A stretch of DNA of 64,000 nucleotides from the NCBI RefSeq assembly GCF_022539505.1, contig NC_061510.1:227376043-227440042 (forward strand), read 5' to 3'. The translations under genes were made by a program, and so were the position numbers. The notes below the pieces were generated by a model. The model did no database searches. It was not told the origin of the DNA and saw only the letters and a program-made list of their open reading frames with translations. Shown piece after piece: positions 44,913 through 55,674 of this stretch; positions within the stretch are counted from its first letter, which is position 1, and each line of letters begins with the position of its first letter. The stretch comes from Lolium rigidum (taxonomy: Eukaryota; Streptophyta; Magnoliopsida; Poales; Poaceae).

Positions 44913-44920
44913 CTTATAAA
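44913..44920 (-). promoter_or_regulatory. TATA box of the B3 pseudogene
   Basis: Minus strand TTTATAAG, 78 bp upstream of the ATG at 44835, followed by a CT-rich leader (CAATCTCTCATCTTTC). The promoter layout looks preserved. Confidence 0.5.
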
Positions 44921-45515
44921 GTGTCAGAGCATTGGATGTCGGTGCGTAGAACAAAACGTCGATATTGATGGACGGCAGGCAGCACGGCCAGAGTACTTCC
45001 ATTGATGGCCAGAGGTAGAAAACGGTTGGGTCGCTTCCATGCCGGCGTACGGACACTATCCGCGCTGACGCATCGGTTCCATAAATTTGGTGAAGGATGG
45101 ATCGGGACGGGTCAGTCCGCCGGAGCGTGTGCGCCCTGTCCGCCCGTCCTCGCGGATCAAATCGGACACGCCAGGACCCATTGGCTAAGATTCTTGTGAG
45201 CATTGATGTAGCTGCATGCGCACCTTATGCGTTCAGAAATTTGGAAAATTGCATTTGTAAAACTCACCATCTTGCCAAATGACTAATGTACTCCGTATAA
45301 CACATGTGGTGGCCCGCACGAAAATGACAAGCTCGGAAAAAACTAAACGGCAACGATATTCATCCTGCTCACTTATTTTGGTTATGTCAAGACACGGTAG
45401 GTTCTGTTCGGGTAATAAATTTGTTGTATTACTAGGGGGTTTAAGGCCACAATATATAGTATATGTACAGGTGTAAATATGCAGAAAGCCTCCTAACATA
45501 TGAGGAAACTACACT
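44921..45515. other. Upstream region of the B3 pseudogene
   Basis: No supported gene or recognised repeat up to the mini-CACTA. Confidence 0.5.
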
Positions 45516-46558
45516 CACTAGTAGAAAAAAGGACTTTAGTCCCGGTTCATAACGGGCTTTAGTCCCGGTTGTGCAACCGGGACTAAAGGGTCGCGACTAA
45601 AGGCCCCCCCCCTTTAGTCCCGGTTGCTTACGAACCGGGACTAAAGGTCCGTCCGCGAGGTTCTGTGCGCCGGGGCGAAAATATCTCAATTTTTCAAATA
45701 AAAAATCAAATTTTTTTTGACTCCATTTTTTTCTATTTTTCAGAATTTCTATTATTTCAGTTATTTGCATAGTTTAGTCTCTATCTCTAACTACACTTAT
45801 CTCTAGTCAAATTACTTTACTCGTGATCAAACTTCCCGCTCGGTCACCCATCCTCCCGCACTAGCACGCTTAACTTCCGAGTTCCATGCCGTCCCGCATC
45901 CAGTTGCTTTGCGCGCATGTATGTGATAGTAGTATCATATCAATTATATTAACATATGTTGGTCGATGTCACATTTCTTTATTGTTTGGATTTTAAATAA
46001 TTCTTTTAATAAACAAAAGTAATGATGTAATAATAATCTTGAATAAATAAATAAACATTAACTTTTTAATTTGTATTTTTTTTGCCAAACCTAAAAATTT
46101 GAAAATCTAAAAGGGTAAAAGTAATAGTAATCCTTATGCATGATACAATTATTAATTTTAATTTTTTAAAAATAAGAAGATAAAATCCAAAATTTATAGC
46201 AAAAACTAAAATCTACCTGCTTTCGTATTTTCATTTGGAATTTTGAGAATCTAAAAATTAGCATGGGGAGGGGGGTGGTGGGGTGAAGGGTGCATGGGGA
46301 GGCAAAAACCTGGAAATACCTTTAGTCCCGGTTGGGGATACGAACCGGGACTAAAGGGTACCCTTTAATCCCGGTTGGTGTCCCCAACCGGGACTAAAGC
46401 CTCCTGTCCTAGCCGCAGTCCACCGTAGCCCTTTAGTCCCGGTTGCCCGAGCATTAGTCTCGGTTCACCAGCAGAACCGGGACTAAAGACCCCATTAGTC
46501 CCGGGTTAAACTATTTGGGGACTAATGGTTGGGATGGAATCCCTTTTTTCTACTAGTG
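45516..46558. mobile_element. Non-autonomous mini-CACTA transposon (1.04 kb)
   Basis: It begins CACTAGTAGAAAAAAGG and ends CCTTTTTTCTACTAGTG, near-perfect terminal inverted repeats. Subterminal TTTAGTCCCGGTT/AACCGGGACTAAA units are packed into both ends (45535-45650 and 46320-46515) in both orientations, forming strong hairpins. Flanking trinucleotides ACT and AAT differ by one base from a 3-bp duplication. There is no transposase; the interior is AT-rich plus a 5S-like stretch. Confidence 0.9.
45831..45901 (-). ncRNA. 5S-rRNA-like segment inside the mini-CACTA
   Basis: On the minus strand GGAAGTTAAGCGTGCT matches plant 5S rRNA around the A box (GAAGTTAAGCGTGCT) and GGATGGGTGACC matches the C box. 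The order is right, and the segment starts GGATGC like the 5' end of 5S. The middle is shortened and diverged, so it is a 5S-derived relic, not a working rRNA gene. Confidence 0.7.
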
Positions 46559-46574
46559 AATATACAATATATAC

Positions 46575-47200
46575 ATCTAACATCGCCCCGCAAACTCATG
46601 GTGGATCCACAACACTGAGTTTGGAGAGTAAAAAGTCATGCCGCGCTCGGGTTTGCGCCTTTGTAAATCTGAAGGCACATAATGAAGCGCAACAACCTGA
46701 GCCTGCACCTGAGCACGTGTATAAAAAGCATTAACACCAGTATGCTTTGGTAGGCTCATGCTTAACCGAATCACGTGCAATACTGATAGCACCTGTACTG
46801 TCAGACAAAAGTGGAGTGGGTGTCGTAACAGAGACCCCAAAATCTGCAAGCAACCACCGCAACCAGGTCACCTCAGCAATCAACAAAGCCATAGCCCGCA
46901 GCTCAACCTCAACACTCGAACGGGAAATCGCTACCCGTTTCTTCGTCTTCCAAGCAACAAGCGAACCACCAAAAAACACACAGTAAGCAGAAAGTGAACG
47001 ACGATCCGTATGATCACTCGCCCACGTAGCATTCGAGTAGCACTGGAGCTGGAGAGAGCTGAAACTAGGAAAGAAAAGACGACGAGTGATCGTGCCACGA
47101 AGATAACGAAGAACACGGAGGAAATGACTGTAGTGAACGGTGGTAGGAGCTGAGACAAACTGACTCAGAATATGAACAGGATAAGAGATATCAAGACGAG
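46575..47200 (-). pseudogene. Copia pol fragment (RNase H end)
   Basis: The minus-strand frame gives LDISYPVHILSQFVSAPT, LRVLRYLRGT, then GGSLVAWKTKKRVAISRSSVEVELRAMALL and the LLSDSTGAISIARD motif. A nearby frame gives GVNAFYTRAQVQAQVVALHYVPSDLQ. These are the C-terminal RNase H blocks of Ty1/Copia polyproteins. The frame shifts once near 46750. It is cut at 47201 by an E-type LTR and ends before the mini-CACTA; no Copia LTR is seen. Confidence 0.88.
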
Positions 47201-48340
47201 TGATGTCTACGCACGCTTCTATTCCTGTAGACAGTGTTGGGCCTCCAAGAGCAGAGGTTTGTAGAACAGCAGCAAGTTTCCCTTAAGTGAATCACCCAAG
47301 GTTTATCGAACTCAGGGATGTAGAGGTCAAATATATCCCTCTCAAGCAACCCTGCAATTACGATACAAGAAGTCTCTTGCGTCCCCAACACACCTAATAC
47401 ACTTGTCAGATGTATAGGTACACTAGTTCGACGAAGAGATAGTAAAACACAGGTGGTATAGATGGTGGTAATATTGCGGGAAGTAAAGATGCAGTAAAAC
47501 AGTAAACAAGCGCTGCCAGAAAATAGCTTGCTGGCGTGGGAGGAAATTCTCTGTGGTGTAAACAAGGCCTAGGGATCATACTTTCACTAGTAGACACTCT
47601 CAACATTGCAATCATAAAGGAATATAAATAAGCACTTCACTATGCTATTCTGAATTACTCTCTGGCAAGATAACGAACACTAATTCATCATGTAGGCAAA
47701 CCTTAAAGATGTATTACCAAGTACTAATAAACACCCCACGCTCGTCACTTCGTGAGTATTCATAGGAGGTACTAACACACCACAATTTCATAGATACATC
47801 CAACTCAAATCATAACTCGGTGAATAAGTATTCTCGTGAAATATAGCGGACGAGACCCGCACACGGCACACACTGTCACCTTTACACACGTGGGACAAGG
47901 AGTCTCCTGAGATCACATAGGTAAAATCCACTTCGGAATAGCATAATGACATCTAGATTACAAAGCTCATCATATGGATCTCAATCATGCAAGGCAGCTC
48001 ATGAGATCATTGTATTGAAGTACATGGGAGAGAGACTAACCACATAGCTACCGGTACATGCCCTTAGCCTCGATGGAGAACTACCCCCTCCTCATGGGAG
48101 ACAGCAACGGTGATGAAGATGGCGGTGGTGTCGATGGGATGATGCTCCGGGGCACTTCCCCGTCTCCCGGCTAGGGCGCCGGAACGGCAGACCTCCCGTC
48201 CCCCGCGCATCTTGGCTTCAGCGATGGCGGCGGCCCGGGAAGGTTTCTCGCATCAGTGGCTTATTCCTGCAGATCGAAGATTTAGGTCAGGGAGGCTTAA
48301 ATAGGCGAAGAGGCGGGAGCCTGGCGCGGGCCACGGGGCC
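47201..48340 (-). repeat. Diverged E-type LTR fragment
   Basis: Starts TGATGTCTACGCACGC and follows 10015 onward with many differences, including lost segments. It runs into the second gap, so the other end is unknown. Confidence 0.75.
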
Positions 48341-48440
48341 NNNNNNNNNNNNNNNNNNNNNNNNNNNNNNNNNNNNNNNNNNNNNNNNNNNNNNNNNNNN
48401 NNNNNNNNNNNNNNNNNNNNNNNNNNNNNNNNNNNNNNNN
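48341..48440. other. Assembly gap (100 N)
   Basis: 100 Ns; the open frame that spans it is artificial. Confidence 0.98.
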
Positions 48441-49185
48441 GAGATCCTGCACGGGACGGCTGTGGATCGGAACAGGTGTTGTCATCCTCTGATTCGCGTT
48501 GATCCAGTGCCGCCAAGGTTGCAAGGACCTGTTTAGGCTGGGCGGATTCCGCTTCAGGCTGGTCACCGTATCCGTATTCCTTCACCTTGCGATCGAACTC
48601 TTCAGTATCCATGGATGGGGCATCCCCGGAAATTGGGCTTAGGTTGCCCAAAATCGACTCTTCAACCGGAGTTCCGCTTTCTCCGACAGCCTCTTGCTGA
48701 TCCGGAGCAACGTTGTTTTCCGGGACCTCGACCTGCTCGGGACCAGCTCCGGCTTCTTGAGGGGCGGTTCCGGCGGTATGGGCCAAGAAGTGCACGAAGT
48801 GACACCTTTGCTTTTCTAACACACGGGAGACCCGGGCGGATCTGCATTGGTCTTCCACCTTTATTTCCTGCTCAGGGACGGATTGGGTGGGCTTTGATTT
48901 TTTCAGATCTAAGGCGGAATCTTCCTTGGGAAGTTCCTGCGTCTCAGATCGGATCTTCGCGACTGCGTCCTGCTCAGCGGCGGTCGCGTCAGCATTACTT
49001 ACCAGTGGGTTTCCGTCGGAATCGATGGTTTCCCCGATGAAGATGTGTATGCCGCCGACTGGGACGATGGAGAGCTTGACGGGGTCGGTCTTAGCCGGAA
49101 TCCAGCACTCATCCGGAGGGACGATCGGCAGATTTCCGGCGTAAAGGACGTGCCCCATAGCGATGGTGTCGTCGTAGCTTCCCAT
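48441..49185 (-). CDS. N-terminal gag-region ORF of Gypsy element C (partial)
   Basis: Minus-strand frame from the ATG at 49185 (MGSYDDTIAMGHVLYAGNLP) to the gap. It contains GGIHIFIGETIDSDG, a Glu/Lys/Pro-rich middle and an acidic tail (DTEEFDRKVKEYGYGDQPEAES). It lies 40 bp behind the primer site, so it is the first ORF of the element. No capsid or zinc motif is reached before the gap. I do not recognise a function beyond its position. Confidence 0.6.
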
Positions 49186-49224
49186 GGCGGAACCCTCCCG
49201 GTTCCGGCCTCCAGACGCCGCGCA

Positions 49225-49243
49225 GCCCCACGGTGGGCGCCAA
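49225..49243 (-). other. Primer-binding site of element C
   Basis: Minus strand TTGGCGCCCACCGTGGGGC directly inside the LTR end. Confidence 0.8.
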
Positions 49244-49244
49244 C

Positions 49245-49802
49245 CGTCGTTGCCTAATCGACGGTACCTCGGAGGAGGGATCCTCACGAGGGGGAGAAGA
49301 AGTAGGGGCCATAGGGCGGAGTGCACACGGGACGGTGGTACGCGATTTACCCAGCTTCGGAACACCCGCACGATGACGGGGCCCTACTGCTGCTTGTCTG
49401 GAATTATCTGGGCGCTTTCGGGTTGTTACAATGAGTTGTGGTTATGCCTCTAGGGCTCCCTGGATCCGGCTTATAAAGGCGCACGGATCTAGGGTTTACA
49501 TGGAGAGTCCTAGCCGGATTACAGATTGCCTAACTACGGTACAATGTCTTGCCGTGCACGTCACGGATCCGCCTTCCATATACGTCGTACTGGATCCGGG
49601 TTCCTAATGGGCCTCCATGGATCCGGGTTCCTCCGAATGTCGGTGCGGATCCGGCTTACTGATCCTGGGCCGGACTTCATCCTTCATAATCAACAGCAAC
49701 TGGGCCGCCCGATGGGCCACATGCCTCATCACCATCAATGGGCCACCCGGGCTTGCCGGATCTAGGCACTGTCGATGGTACACCTATGAAGTATACCCAC
49801 AA
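49245..49802 (-). repeat. Truncated 5' LTR of element C
   Basis: It matches S2 (35077-35640) and stops at 49802 inside ...TATACCCACAAC, where gag of element B begins. About 315 bp of the LTR are missing. The first base is C instead of T. Confidence 0.88.
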
Positions 49803-50775
49803 CACCAGGAAAGTCAAAGCAAGAACATGCAAGACTTCTTTACCCAAGTCATTAACGATAAGGGTAATGAAGGAAAGGGAGTAACCCTATCAGACTTTCA
49901 AAATACAAGACCACTACCTTTTACGTCAGCTCCAGAACCAATGGATGCTGAAGACTGGCTCATGGATACGAAACGAAAGTTGAAAAACGTTGGATGCAAC
50001 GATGAGGAGAAGATTCGGTATACTACTTATCTGTTGTCAGGACCAGCAGCGTCATGGTGGGAGAATCTTGTAGCAGTACATCCTCCAGATAAGGTGTTCA
50101 CCTGGGAGGAGTTCAAGAAGAAGTTCCAGGATGCCCATGTTCCGGAGAGCATGGTGGAGCTGAAGAAGAGGGAGTTTGACGAACTACGTCAGAACACTGC
50201 ACCCATTATGCAATATGTTCGGGATTTCAACAGGTTGTCCAGGTATGCACCTGAGGAAGTGGACACGGAAGAGAAAAGAAAGAAGCGGTTCATGAAAGGC
50301 ATGAATCCATACATGAAGATGCAACTAAGGTTGGCACGGACTGCTGAATTCCAGGAACTGATTGACTCGGCAATTACTTTCGAGGATGACTACAGGCAAG
50401 TCCAGGAGGATAGGAGGAAGAGGGCTCGCATCGAGCCAAGGAAGTACCCAGTTAGCAAACCAACACCTGATCGGAGTTTCAAACCTCGATTTCGACCTAC
50501 TACTGGTAATCAATACAACCGGGGAGGTCAGAGACAGAACCCAATCAATCAGATCATTTGCAACAATTGTGGCCAGAGAGGTCATTTGCAGAAAGATTGT
50601 CAGAAACCCAGAATCATCTGTTATGGTTGTGGGAAGGATGGACACATCAAGCCGGAGTGTCCAAACAAGGCGTCTTGGAGCGGACAGAGCTCAGGAGGAC
50701 GAGGTGTTGCTGTTGCGGTTGTTGCTGTTGCTGTTGCGGTTGTTGCTGTTGCGGTTGTTGCGGTTGTTGTTGCGG

Positions 50776-50819
<44 letters not shown>

Positions 50820-50820
50820 G

Positions 50821-50899
<79 letters not shown>

Positions 50900-51515
50900 G
50901 AGGGGAAAGCCTTATGGAAAGCTGAATTGCACATCTTTGGAGCAAGCGGAAGAGTCGGATCAAACAGTCTTAGGTACGCTCAGTATTCTTACTCATCCTG
51001 GCAAAGTCTTATTTGATACTGGAGCAACCACATCATTTCTTGCACTAGAATTTGTGGAAAAAATCGGGCTTAGATGTTCTAAGTTAGAAACCCCTATAAC
51101 TGTCCTATCCGCGGGGGGAACGATCTTAGTCACCCACGTGAAAGAAGCACAAGTCATAACCATATGTGACTGTGTGTATTTCGTGGACCTATTCATCATT
51201 CCCATGAAGGACATCTCAGTCATCCTAGGAATGGACTGGTTGACGGAGAATGGAGCGGTGATCAACTGTGGAGACAAAACAGTATCACTTCGCAACTCTA
51301 TTGGAGGTCGAATAGTTTTCCAAGGAAACAAATACAGTGAGTTGGAGATAAGATTGGAGCTCAACAGTTTGAAAGAGGTGGGGATTGAAGATATCCCTGT
51401 AGTAAATGAATTTCCAGATGTATTTCCCAAGGAACTACCGGGCATGCCACCCGATAGAGAGATAGAGTTCACAATCGATCTGATTCCAGGCACAGCACCT
51501 ATAGCTCAACCACCA
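49803..51515 (+). pseudogene. Gag-protease ORF of element B, cut by the Helitron
   Basis: Open for about 570 codons, but its start is lost and its end is replaced by the Helitron. The capsid domain runs from EPMDAEDWLMDTKRKL through FKKKFQDAHVPESMVELKKR and FNRLSRYAPE. Two CCHC knuckles follow: CNNCGQRGHLQKDC (50559-50600) and CYGCGKDGHIKPEC (50619-50660). A microsatellite of 195 bp then encodes poly-Val and poly-Asn without breaking the frame. Protease has FDTGATTSFLA (51012-51044) and VILGMDWL. The frame ends at the GTAPIAQPP lead-in to RT. Confidence 0.92.
50705..50899. repeat. Self-complementary (GTT)n/(ACA)n microsatellite in an ORF
   Basis: GTT/GCG/GCT triplets (50705-50820) become pure TTG at the end and flip directly to pure ACA (50821-50899). 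The two halves are complementary, so the DNA or RNA can form a long hairpin. In frame it reads Val (with some Ala) then Asn. Confidence 0.95.
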
Positions 51516-51689
51516 TCTACTAATATTAAAAAACCCAGAGGGGCTGATCCAAACGATCTAGACCGTACAACTAAAATATCCAAGCTCCACAATCTATCTG
51601 TGTTTGATGGAGCGAACAACACCCACCCACGCACTAATCCCTCGCTAATTAATTAACTCAATCGTTCAATCCCCAAAACAACGCGTAAC

Positions 51690-52140
51690 CATCGCCCACT
51701 CCGCGGCTCCGCCCCCTGCCATCCAGCCGCGCCCGCCGATGCCCGCAACCGCACGACGCTGTCCCACAAGAGCGACGCCAGAGCCTCCACGAGAGGCCGA
51801 CCTACACCTGCCGGCACACGACGCCGCCCACAAGCTAGGACGCCCAGTCGTGCCCGCAGGAGAAGACGCCCTACACATTCCCCACCTGCTGCATATGCCG
51901 CCGCCGCAATATCCGCGCGCCGCGTCGGCAATCCCCGTGCAGCCGTGCTCGAAGCCGGAGATCTGCACACCGCCGCTACCGCCAACTCGGTAACATGATC
52001 CGAACAGGTTGTGCAACAGTCCTTCTCGCCACTGCAGGATGTAACCGTCCCGCCGTTCGGGTCTGATGGTACTGCCTACGGTCTGGCTCCGATTCTGGCT
52101 CAGGAGGATGTGCTCCAGTTCCCCGCCCATCTCTCTGCAT
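51690..52140. other. GC-rich, possibly captured gene segment in the Helitron
   Basis: This block is clearly GC-rich compared with the rest of the Helitron. On the + strand 51739-51993 is open for 84 Pro/Ala/His-rich codons; the minus strand is open across 51666-52130. No domain is recognised. It resembles the GC-rich first exon of a grass gene. Confidence 0.4.
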
Positions 52141-52230
52141 CCAATTTTTTTTATTTCAGCTTATGCGTTGTCTCATGTGCAATTGAAGCATATCAGTTCT
52201 GTTATTCTGATTGAACTGAAACTCTTGCAG

Positions 52231-52270
52231 ACCATCAACGACAAGTCCCAGGAGCAGAGGATCTCAGCTG
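52231..52270 (+). other. Candidate captured exon in the Helitron
   Basis: A pyrimidine-rich run and CTCTTGCAG precede ACCATCAACG, and a GT follows at 52271 (CAGCTG|GTAAAA). It reads TINDKSQEQRISA in one frame. The pattern is that of a short internal exon with both splice sites, but the parent gene is not recognised. Confidence 0.4.
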
Positions 52271-53890
52271 GTAAAATAGCTTTATGATAAGCAGCAGCCT
52301 TAAGTTTGTCAAGTCATCCTGACCTGAGATAAGTTATCTTCTCTGTACTGCAAGTGTCATGACCTTTTACCATCATGCATCACCGAAAAGCACTTCAATA
52401 TTAACTTATCCATGGTCAATGTGCATATTAGTGACCCACCAATTAATTTGCAGATTAGTGACTCACCGATTAATTCCATGTTAGTACAAAATTAATTTCT
52501 GGATGGAATAAAAGTTGTTGCAGATATTTTAAGATCATAATATACCGAGTCAAATCTTAGGTTGCAATAAAAACATAAAGTTCATGTAGGTAAAGTAGAT
52601 TTTATGTGTAATGCAAGAGAATCTATAGTACCATGCAAGAGAATAAATATTTCCATTTGATCATATTAGGACTGAGATTTCATGAGCAAGAATTTCAGAC
52701 TATATTATGTTATGCATATACTTGTTAGATTAAGAAGGTGAAGGCCTTGGGAAGACAAACATGGTATAAAGGGGCATGTTACAGTGAAGCAAAAGCGTGA
52801 TATAAATGCTCTGCCGTATGTGCCTTTACTGATAATATCCAACTGGGAAGATAACTTGAGAATTAATCGACTGGTTGTGTTTTATTTTCGGAGTTCCCTT
52901 TCGAATAGCACTTCAACTATCCTTTGGTGCTTTACTGTTTTTAATACAAAGGAACATGCTTCTTTAGATTATTTTTCTACCATACAACTTAATTTTTACA
53001 TAGCTTTTCATCGATTAGAAATATTTGTTCAGACTTCAGAAGCGCAACTGATTCAATTTATCGATGCAGTACACATATTTTTTCAGACTTTAGGAGAGGG
53101 AGAATGCCTACAACTGGATGCCTCGCATCCAATGTTGATTTTTTATTTGGTCGGATGATAGATCTTTACTCTTACTGGTATGTGGATTTCCTACAAAGTG
53201 GGTGCTACTTTATTTGTCATTTATTCTGCAATCTGAACATAAACAAGTATAATCAGCTTTGCTATCTTCTCTTGTAAATGCAAGTGTTTTGTACCATTTT
53301 ATATCGCATTTTCCATATATCTCGAGGAAATTTGTGTGTTCATACTTACTACATTCCATATACTAATGGAAACACTTCCTATAACGAGAAAGACAATAAA
53401 CTTATTTCTGTGGTATCAGTCAATGTCGCTGATTTTTTTGCGGGCCAGTTATGTGCATCTTCCCTTCTATAAAAGTCCCTCCAAGTTTATGAGCTAATTG
53501 CTTCTGGAGTTTGCCAAGTTGACGAGCTAGAGCATAACATCGGCGAATAAAACATCGACTTCTTTTGCTGGTTGGCACAAATATTTTGGGTTACATCTTA
53601 TGTGTATTGAAGTTTAATTCCGTTTGATGTGTTTAGTGAACATACTTCAGGTTAATGCTCGGAGTTTCTGAATCCTGTTTATAAGAGTATTGTTTTGGAG
53701 AAAGGAAATGGCTGCTTTGTCTACATTGATATTGTTTGCACTATGACATGCAGGTGAGCTACTAGCCTCTGTGTGTGTGACCTAATGAGGAAGTATGATT
53801 GTGGTTTCGTAGAGAACTAAGAAATTTGGGGTGCCTCTGTAGTTTGTAGGCTTGGGAGTTTAGGGTGAGAGGTCCATCGGTATTCATATT
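52271..53890. other. AT-rich interior of the Helitron
   Basis: Intron-like composition. There is one splice-donor-like CAG|GTGAGC near 53752. Short ORFs (such as 52784-53158) lack support. Confidence 0.4.
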
Positions 53891-54426
53891 GTTTCCTTTT
53901 CAGATATACAGTGCACATTAGAGCATGGACATGGGCTTGTATTTTCTTTAACTCACATGCATCTCTCAAACGGAATGGAATGGAATAGAATGCTACTCAT
54001 CTCTCTCGCTCTTGCTTCAAATATTTGTCCTACAAGTTTTTCCTAAATTACCCGCAAAAAAAAGTTTTCCTAAATTAAACTTGTGGCTTACTTGCATAGA
54101 AGACTAGCTTCCATACCTATTGCCATTGGTCGAGCAAACCGGGGTCACAGAAGATGCAGCAGCAAGTGGTTTGTGTAGGCTTAGAATTTAGCTTTTTGAG
54201 TTAAATATATGTAGATGAGCAGAAGTTAACAAAAGTTTCCTTTTCAGATTTACATTGCAAGTTAGAGCATGAACATGGGCTAGCTTGTATTTTTTTTAGC
54301 TCATGTATATCTCTCAAACGGAACGGAATGGAATAGAATGCTACTCATCTATCTCACCCTCTCTTCAAATAGTTATCCTACAAGTTTTCTTAAATTGCAC
54401 TTGTGGCTTATATGCATACAAGACTG
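53891..54426. repeat. Direct repeat of about 200 bp inside the Helitron
   Basis: Copies 53891-54106 and 54235-54426 share TTTCCTTTTCAGAT, AGAGCATG.ACATGGGCT, TCTCTCAAACGGAA and ACTTGTGGCTTA blocks in the same order, with indels. Each copy begins with a splice-acceptor-like TTTCCTTTTCAG. Confidence 0.85.
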
Positions 54427-54775
54427 GACGATCAGTGGTTTCTGTAATCCTAAGATATCTCACATTTAATTAGTTTTTATGCTTATCTCTGACGATAATT
54501 TTCCATGTTCGGTGCCTCAGTTCATGCTTCTTTTATGAGTAATAGTGTATTAATATTTATTGCTATTACATATTACAGTAGAGAAAATTGTGTATCAACC
54601 AAAATATCAGGGATTTGATTGAAACTCGATTCCAAAAAATTGCAAATAAGGTTTTCTCGGTTGCATAGCTACACCACCTCTCTACCTGCGAGCTTATTCA
54701 AGTTATTTTTGATGAGACCATATTTTCTGTTATCGATTAGCCAAATATATGTAGTGATTGCTTCCGGTTCTTATA

Positions 54776-54889
54776 CTACCTCCGATCCAAATTAATTGAC
54801 ATAACTTTTTCTAGATACGAATCGCGTTTGTTGACTAGATACATCTCTATCTAGACAAAGTTGAGTCCATTAATATGAATCGGATGAAG
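54776..54889. mobile_element. Stowaway-type MITE (114 bp)
   Basis: Ends CTACCTCCGATCCAAATTAATTGACA and the reverse complement of TTAATATGAATCGGATGAAG, flanked by TA on each side. Confidence 0.85.
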
Positions 54890-55170
54890 TAACTTAAGTT
54901 AGATGGATTTACTAATTACTACCACTTTACATAATTTATACAGATGTCATGTGGAGAGGATTGCCACTTTGCCAGGCCAAAGACCACATCTTAGCATTAG
55001 TAACTTATCTATAAATTTGGTAGGTGGAGATATATCATATGTGCATATCTTATTCACCTATTGATTTCTAATGGTGTCCACCTTCCAATTTGATTTCACA
55101 TTTCAATTTATTTCCATACACATTTTAAGGGAAATGTCATTATACTAATGTGCTAAGTGTAATTCTTATA

Positions 55171-55311
55171 CCCTCCATTTCCTATGTACCACCTGCATCC
55201 GACAAACTGAAATCAGTGCTTCCGATTTCAGTATCAAATCAATCCTATAAAAGCTTTCCAACTTCGTCTAGATGCCTCCGACAAAGTTGGGAAGATTTTT
55301 TTAGGAGGGAG
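55171..55311. mobile_element. Degenerate Stowaway-type MITE (141 bp)
   Basis: CCCTCCATTTCC on the left and GGAGGGAG on the right, TA on both sides, with an inner inverted pair CAACTTCGTC/GACAAAGTTG. Confidence 0.65.
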
Positions 55312-55674
55312 TACCTTTTTTTCCCGCTGTCACATGTGTGTTCCTGGATTCCTTGGTTTAATAAAGGAAAGATAAGTTTGGGGCTATTGAAAAATTGTTC
55401 CATGATTCATTAGTAGCATCATTAATGCGATAAGAAAATAAATCTTATACTATAAGTATGATCAAAGGGACATTCGCTCAGCAAGGATCATTACAGTCCA
55501 GTTCTCCATAGACTTTCACAATTTGAGAACTCGCTAGAAAATAAATCATGAGATGGGAGGAGATCTACATCTACATGTAAACTGACATGGATGTTGAAAC
55601 AATTTGAAGTTTCTCGTTTGCAATATATTTGGCTAAAGGTATATTAGACGTGCGTGCACGTGCACCTTTACTAG

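Larger units (their letters stand above)
51516..55674 (+). mobile_element. Non-autonomous Helitron (4,159 bp)
   Basis: The 5' end TCTACTAATATTAAA and 3' end CTAG (55671-55674) are preceded by the 12-bp palindrome GTGCACGTGCAC (55654-55665) five bases upstream, matching grass Helitron ends. It sits between A (51515) and T (55675), with no duplication. Removing it restores an open frame between protease and RT of element B, which proves both borders. No Rep or helicase is present. It contains gene-like pieces, an internal repeat and two Stowaway MITEs. Confidence 0.95.

Noticed and set aside
45831..45901. Functional 5S rRNA gene
   Set aside because: The segment is shortened and diverged in the middle and sits inside a transposon.
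45535..46515. CRISPR-like array suggested by regularly repeated TTTAGTCCCGGTT
   Set aside because: Units occur in both orientations at both ends of a CACTA element with irregular spacing, typical subterminal repeats in a plant genome.
48253..48566. ORFs crossing the second N run
   Set aside because: The gap size is unknown, so continuity of frame across it cannot be claimed.
50558..50934. Cysteine-, leucine-, threonine- or glutamine-repeat proteins read from the microsatellite
   Set aside because: They are other-frame readings of the GTT/ACA repeat; the real frame is the gag-protease ORF.
52784..53158. 124-aa ORF in the Helitron as a gene
   Set aside because: AT-rich, no domain, no splice or start support; likely chance.
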